Under the pieces are notes generated by a model that saw only the letters and a program-made list of their open reading frames with translations, ran no database searches and was not told the origin of the DNA. Made by a program: the position numbers and the translations under genes. DNA of 11,779 nt from Ignavibacteriota bacterium (lineage in GTDB: Bacteria > Bacteroidota > Ignavibacteria > Tepidaquicellales > Tepidaquicellaceae), in contig PNBM01000333.1 in NCBI GenBank assembly GCA_003135995.1, forward strand, positions 3,423 to 15,201. The letters run 5' to 3'. Shown in pieces: positions 8,210-11,779 of this stretch (position 1 is the first letter of the stretch; every line of letters begins with the position of its first letter).

Positions 8210-8518
8210 TTGAATAAATTCAGAATATTACTTTTAACAAATAATGTTTCAATGGGAGATTCAGAAAAAATCTCTAACATTGTTTGTTCGATTGGCTTTA
8301 AAAACAGGATAAAATTAGGTGAATCAGAAATAGATTGTTTTAATAAAAGTTATGTCGGTTTTTTTTCGGGTGATGATTCTATTTCTACCATTCGAAAATT
8401 AACAAAACAATTGAAAGAAATATTGGATAAAAACCGCGTTGGAATGTTAGAATTTATTTTAATTGATATAAGTGATTCGAATATTAGCTATTCTATTTGG
8501 CATGACGGATATTATTAA
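8210..8518 (+). CDS. Small protein of unknown function following the methyltransferase (102 aa)
   Basis: The frame opens after an in-frame TAA at 8207-8209, so TTG at 8210 is the earliest start, only 4 bases after the methyltransferase stop. An internal ATG would give a form 14 residues shorter. The 102-residue product alternates strands and helices: KFRILLLTNN, a KISNIVCSIGF helix, a basic helix TIRKLTKQLKEILDK, then strand MLEFILIDI and a final SIWHDGYY. This could be a compact alpha/beta fold. I recognise no family and see no catalytic motif. Its position makes it the last gene of the restriction-modification-like operon, perhaps a control or accessory subunit; that is inferred from location only. 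Confidence 0.65.
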   Translation: MNKFRILLLTNNVSMGDSEKISNIVCSIGFKNRIKLGESEIDCFNKSYVGFFSGDDSISTIRKLTKQLKEILDKNRVGMLEFILIDISDSNISYSIWHDGYY

Positions 8519-8766
8519 GCAATTTTCACCCTGAAAACAACTTCTTCGCATTCACCTCATTATTGTTTCTGGTATTTTTCGAACTCCGCATTTACTACAA
8601 TATTTTTAAATTATACAAATAAATGGCCCTAGCGATAAACGCTTAATATATTAATAGTAATAAGATATATTTAAGTTAAATAGCACTAATTCAATTTGCA
8701 AATAATTATTCCTGAATTTAATTTATTATTTTGTATTCGTATATTTCATTAACTTTTTAATGAAAT
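8519..8766. other. Non-coding gap before the NACHT gene
   Basis: About 250 very AT-rich bases have no credible ORF. There is a small TTTTCA/TGAAAA stem (8523-8537) just after the preceding stop and a 12-base palindrome TTAATATATTAA at 8643-8654. A partly matching GATATATTTAAG at 8664-8675 could fold back on the latter. TTTG at 8695-8698 and TTATTTTG at 8726-8733 roughly resemble the Bacteroidota -33 and -7 elements, but the spacing of 27 bases is too long. The gap probably holds the end of the upstream operon and the promoter of the NACHT gene; no single site is convincing. Confidence 0.45.
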
Positions 8767-8768
8767 AT
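8741..8768 (+). promoter_or_regulatory. Perfect 12-bp inverted repeat over the NACHT start codon
   Basis: ATATTTCATTAA (8741-8752) and TTAATGAAATAT (8757-8768) are perfect reverse complements around CTTT. Bases A and T of the NACHT start codon (8767-8769) lie in the right arm, and a further T-G wobble (8740/8769) would include its G. In RNA the hairpin would bury the start codon and the ribosome-binding region. As DNA it could be an operator. It is AT-only apart from one C-G pair, so its stability is modest. The position and perfect match are what make it notable. Confidence 0.5.
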
Positions 8769-11700
8769 GAATAATAAAATACCATCTTATTTAACAACAC
8801 CTTCAACTTCATTTATTAAACCACCTGTAGATACAAAATTACAAGAATTGCCTTTTTTAGAATTAGACTGGAATGATTTTGAAAGATTATGTTTAAGATT
8901 AATAAGAATTGACACAACTGTAGAGCATTGCCAAATTTATGGTATACAAGGTCAAAACCAAGAAGGAATAGATATTTACGCGAGAAAAGCAATTAAAGAT
9001 AAATATTCTACTTACCAATGCAAAAGGATAAAAAGTATATCCGCCGGAGTTTTAAAAGAAATTGTAAAAATATTTATTGAAGGAGAATGGAGTGCGAAAA
9101 GTGAAATTTTTATTTTGTGTACTAGTTTAAAATTAAACTCAACTAATATTGCTGATGAATATGAAAATCAAGTTAAAGTTTTAAAGGAAATCGGAGTTCA
9201 GTTTTTAAAATGGGATAGTGAATTTTTAAATTATTATTTAAAAGATAAACCATTAATTGTATATGATTTTTTTGGTTATGAATGGGCAAAAGCATTTTGT
9301 GGAGAAGAAATTATTAATCAATATAATTTTCAAAACAGATTATCGCCAGATAAAGTTATAAATTTAAGAAAACAACTGGCAAAATTTTACAGTATAGTAT
9401 TTAACATTTTTGATCCAGGAGTACCAAGTTTTTTGTTAAGTCAAAAACCATTATTAATTGAGGATAGATTTGTATTACCAGATATTTTAGAAAAAGAAGA
9501 AGTTTTTAGTGAAAGGAAAAAAGATAAAATTAGTGCTGATAATACTATTTATTTAGAAACAGATGAACAAAATTTAAAAGATGAACAAAAAAAGTATAAT
9601 AGACCAAATGATAATTTTTATACTCAAACTTCAGCAAATATAAGTTACGCTTTTCAGAATATTATAGAAAAAAGAAAACCTGTTGATGAATGGTTAATTG
9701 AAAATGAGAGGAATATAATCTTAGGTGAGCCGGGTTCTGGAAAAAGTATGCTTATTAGATTTTTAATAATAGATTTATTGCAAGAATCTCCAAGATTAAA
9801 TAAATTTAGCGATAAATTTGGATGTTATTTGCCAATTTGGTTACCATTTGCGTTATGTTCAAAAAAAATATCTAATGATATCGATATATCAATAAAAGAT
9901 ATATTAAAATCATGGTTTATTAGCCATAATCAAAACGAATTATTTGAACTTGTTGAAGAAGCCTTAAATGATGAACGCTTATTGCTTTTCATTGATGGAT
10001 TAGACGAATGGTCTGATCAATTATCTGCAAAAACTGCATTGGATAGAATTAACATATTTATTGATGATAAAAATATTCCTGTTATCATTACAAGTAGACC
10101 TTATGGCTTTACTAAAATTGAGTGTAAAATTAAGAATACACAGATTGCTCATCTTTCTCCTCTTTCAATTATACAGCAAGAAAATTTATCACAAATTTGG
10201 TTTAAAGCTTGGATTAAAAGTTTTTCAAAAGAGAATATCAGTGATATTAATCTTGATACTAAATCGAAAAAAATCTGTTTTGAATTTATTAAAGAATTAC
10301 AGAAAACTTCGAGTTTTGATGAATTGTCAAAAATTCCTCTTTTATTATGTATTTTAATATCACAAAAAATTCAAAACGCCATTTTACCTCAGAGTAGATT
10401 TGAAGCGTATGAAAAGATAATAGAAAATATTATTTTAAATCGTCCTCAAAGACGAAAACAAGATGCTCTGATACTAGAAAAACCTATAACTAATTATTTT
10501 GATGATTACAGAAGACCTTATTCGTTGATTGCGTATGCAGTATTGAAAAATTCAAGTGAAGGATTAATAGAAAAAGCAAAAGCAAAAGAATTAATTTGTG
10601 ATTATTTTATTAATGATTATAGGGAAAAAAAAGAAGATGCGATTAGAAAAAGTCACGAGACTCTTGATATTAGCGAGAATCAAATAGGTATATTAGTAGA
10701 AAAATCTAATGATGAATTAGGATTTTTTCATAGAACCCTTCAAGAATATTTAGCTGCTTTTCATTTATCTAATCTTAGTTTTTCAGAACAAAAAAATATT
10801 ATTGCCTTAAATATTATTAATCCTTTATGGAGAGAAGTAATACTATGTTATTTCTATTTATTAAAAAGACCTGATGAAGTTGGAAAAATACTTGAAGATA
10901 TTAGGAATTTAGATTTAAATGAAAACGATAAATACTATGTAAATCTTATAACTTACGATATTATTTTCAGTAAATTTAGCTGTCCCAATATTATTAGAAA
11001 TGAAATTGCAAAAGAAGCATTTAATGATATTGAAACGCATTTTTGGCAACCTTATAAGGAAAAAATATTAAATATAATATTGACAGGTCTAAATTCACCT
11101 TATGTAGAGAATCTTATTAAAGAAAAGATTAAAATTTGGTTTCCTAAAAGATTATTTTGGAAAGATTCTGTTTTCAATTCATTTAGGAGTTGGAGTGATA
11201 AAAAATCTGTTATTTCTTGTTTATTTAATGCGTTATACGATGAAGATATCAGTGATAAAAGAAGTGCAGCAAAATATTTAGCTCTTTTTGCAAAAGATAA
11301 TGAAGAGGTGGAGAAAAAATGTGCTGAAATGTCGATGAAAGAATTAGATTTAAATACAAGAATAGCAGCTTTTGAGGCATTATTAATTGGGTGGCCTAAA
11401 AATGTAATTATAAAAGAATTCATAAAAATAAATATAAAATCTAATATTGATTTACTGAAATTATTTGCAATAAAGGCTAAAATATCTTTAAATATTGCTG
11501 ATAATAATGATTTGGAAGATTTAATAAAATTTTTACAATCCTCAGAACTTTATATTTATTGGATTGATGATGTAGCTGATTGCTTAATTGAAAGATGGAA
11601 ATCTACAGATATATTGAAACAAAAATGTATAGAAAAATTAAATATAAGTTACCAACATAGTTCAAAATATTTTGGAAAACAATATAAATTTTTAGAAATT

Positions 11701-11779
11701 CTTATCAAAGGATTCCCTCAAGACAATGATGTGGCAAATCTTATCAAAGACGTTTTTGAAAATGAAGAATACCCATTTA
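8767..11779 (+). CDS. Mrr-like nuclease-NACHT NTPase defence sensor, 3' end outside the window
   Basis: ATG at 8767 directly follows an in-frame TGA (8761-8763). The frame stays open to the window edge, giving at least 1004 residues. Residues about 30-150 form an Mrr-like PD-(D/E)XK nuclease: WNDFERLCLRLI (E39), GQNQEGIDIYARK (D69) and YQCKR (Q84, K86), the Q-x-K variant typical of Mrr. A linker leads to a NACHT NTPase: GEPGSGKS (320-327, Walker A), LLLFIDGLDE (405-414, Walker B with D410, D413 and E414), VIITSRP (439-445, sensor) and FFHRTLQEYLAAF (653-665), the conserved block after NACHT. From about 700 on the chain is helical, with HEAT-like stretches (for example around 830-875), as in ligand-sensing ends. 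Known relatives are bacterial NACHT/Avs-type anti-phage proteins, which sense a phage product, oligomerise and activate their effector. Here the effector would cut DNA. The trigger cannot be inferred, and the missing end would hold the most variable sensing part. Confidence 0.92.
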   Translation, partial: MNNKIPSYLTTPSTSFIKPPVDTKLQELPFLELDWNDFERLCLRLIRIDTTVEHCQIYGIQGQNQEGIDIYARKAIKDKYSTYQCKRIKSISAGVLKEIVKIFIEGEWSAKSEIFILCTSLKLNSTNIADEYENQVKVLKEIGVQFLKWDSEFLNYYLKDKPLIVYDFFGYEWAKAFCGEEIINQYNFQNRLSPDKVINLRKQLAKFYSIVFNIFDPGVPSFLLSQKPLLIEDRFVLPDILEKEEVFSERKKDKISADNTIYLETDEQNLKDEQKKYNRPNDNFYTQTSANISYAFQNIIEKRKPVDEWLIENERNIILGEPGSGKSMLIRFLIIDLLQESPRLNKFSDKFGCYLPIWLPFALCSKKISNDIDISIKDILKSWFISHNQNELFELVEEALNDERLLLFIDGLDEWSDQLSAKTALDRINIFIDDKNIPVIITSRPYGFTKIECKIKNTQIAHLSPLSIIQQENLSQIWFKAWIKSFSKENISDINLDTKSKKICFEFIKELQKTSSFDELSKIPLLLCILISQKIQNAILPQSRFEAYEKIIENIILNRPQRRKQDALILEKPITNYFDDYRRPYSLIAYAVLKNSSEGLIEKAKAKELICDYFINDYREKKEDAIRKSHETLDISENQIGILVEKSNDELGFFHRTLQEYLAAFHLSNLSFSEQKNIIALNIINPLWREVILCYFYLLKRPDEVGKILEDIRNLDLNENDKYYVNLITYDIIFSKFSCPNIIRNEIAKEAFNDIETHFWQPYKEKILNIILTGLNSPYVENLIKEKIKIWFPKRLFWKDSVFNSFRSWSDKKSVISCLFNALYDEDISDKRSAAKYLALFAKDNEEVEKKCAEMSMKELDLNTRIAAFEALLIGWPKNVIIKEFIKINIKSNIDLLKLFAIKAKISLNIADNNDLEDLIKFLQSSELYIYWIDDVADCLIERWKSTDILKQKCIEKLNISYQHSSKYFGKQYKFLEILIKGFPQDNDVANLIKDVFENEEYPF

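Noticed and set aside
8523..8537. TTTTCA-CCC-TGAAAA stem after the 102-residue gene, considered as a terminator
   Set aside because: It has only 6 pairs with a single G-C pair and no T-tract follows, so it does not qualify as an intrinsic terminator.
10061..10357. Plus-strand ORF of 98 codons
   Set aside because: It lies in an alternative frame within the NACHT gene and its translation is low-complexity (Leu/Lys/Ile). The main frame carries NACHT motifs on both sides.
11100..11423. Minus-strand ORF of 107 codons
   Set aside because: It is antisense to the open NACHT frame and rich in Ser/Leu/Phe, typical of a shadow.
1..11779. CRISPR array, tRNA, rRNA, insertion sequence or integrase
   Set aside because: No regularly spaced repeats, cloverleaf or rRNA-like sequence was seen, and no transposase or recombinase motifs appear in any supported frame.

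Overview
This is an AT-rich window, and every protein gene I can support is on the plus strand. It looks like a stretch of bacterial defence island. None of the starts I could inspect has a clear Shine-Dalgarno sequence; they sit behind A-rich tracts instead. Together with the low GC content this suggests a member of the Bacteroidota (for example Flavobacteriia or Cytophagia). That assignment is inferred from base composition and start-site style, since no marker gene is present.

Left part (1-2264): the window opens inside a large gene that ends at 1988. It encodes at least 661 residues of helix-rich protein with no motif I recognise, and its amino end lies off the window. An 82-residue protein of unknown function follows (2016-2264). 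A mostly non-coding stretch of about 270 bases comes next. It holds several small inverted repeats and a possible 53-codon ORF that runs into the next gene.

Central part (2538-8518): four plus-strand genes resemble a restriction-modification cassette. They are a 419-residue protein with winged-helix-like segments and a basic tail, a directly abutting 342-residue PD-(D/E)XK-type nuclease, a 1056-residue adenine-N6 DNA methyltransferase of the Type IIG (combined nuclease, methylase and specificity) layout, and a 102-residue unknown protein. The large enzyme has GEYYTP, DPACGSGSF and NPPW motifs. Its amino-terminal nuclease motif reads D-x8-E-x-E instead of the expected D-xn-E-x-K, so the separate nuclease upstream could be the one that cuts. 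Just upstream of its GTG start is an out-of-phase short ORF whose stop overlaps that start.

Right part (8519-11779): a non-coding gap of about 250 bases ends in a perfect 12-base-pair inverted repeat, and the ATG of the last gene lies in its right arm. This gene runs off the right edge with at least 1004 residues. It has an Mrr-like nuclease domain followed by a NACHT NTPase (GEPGSGKS, LLLFIDGLDE, ITSRP, and an HRTLQEYLAAF block) and a helical carboxy-terminal part. This is the architecture of bacterial NACHT (NLR-related/Avs-like) anti-phage sensors that degrade DNA when triggered. The window therefore appears to carry a modification-based system beside an abortive-infection-type sensor, with fragments of further systems likely on the left. 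I see no tRNA, rRNA, CRISPR array, transposase or integrase.
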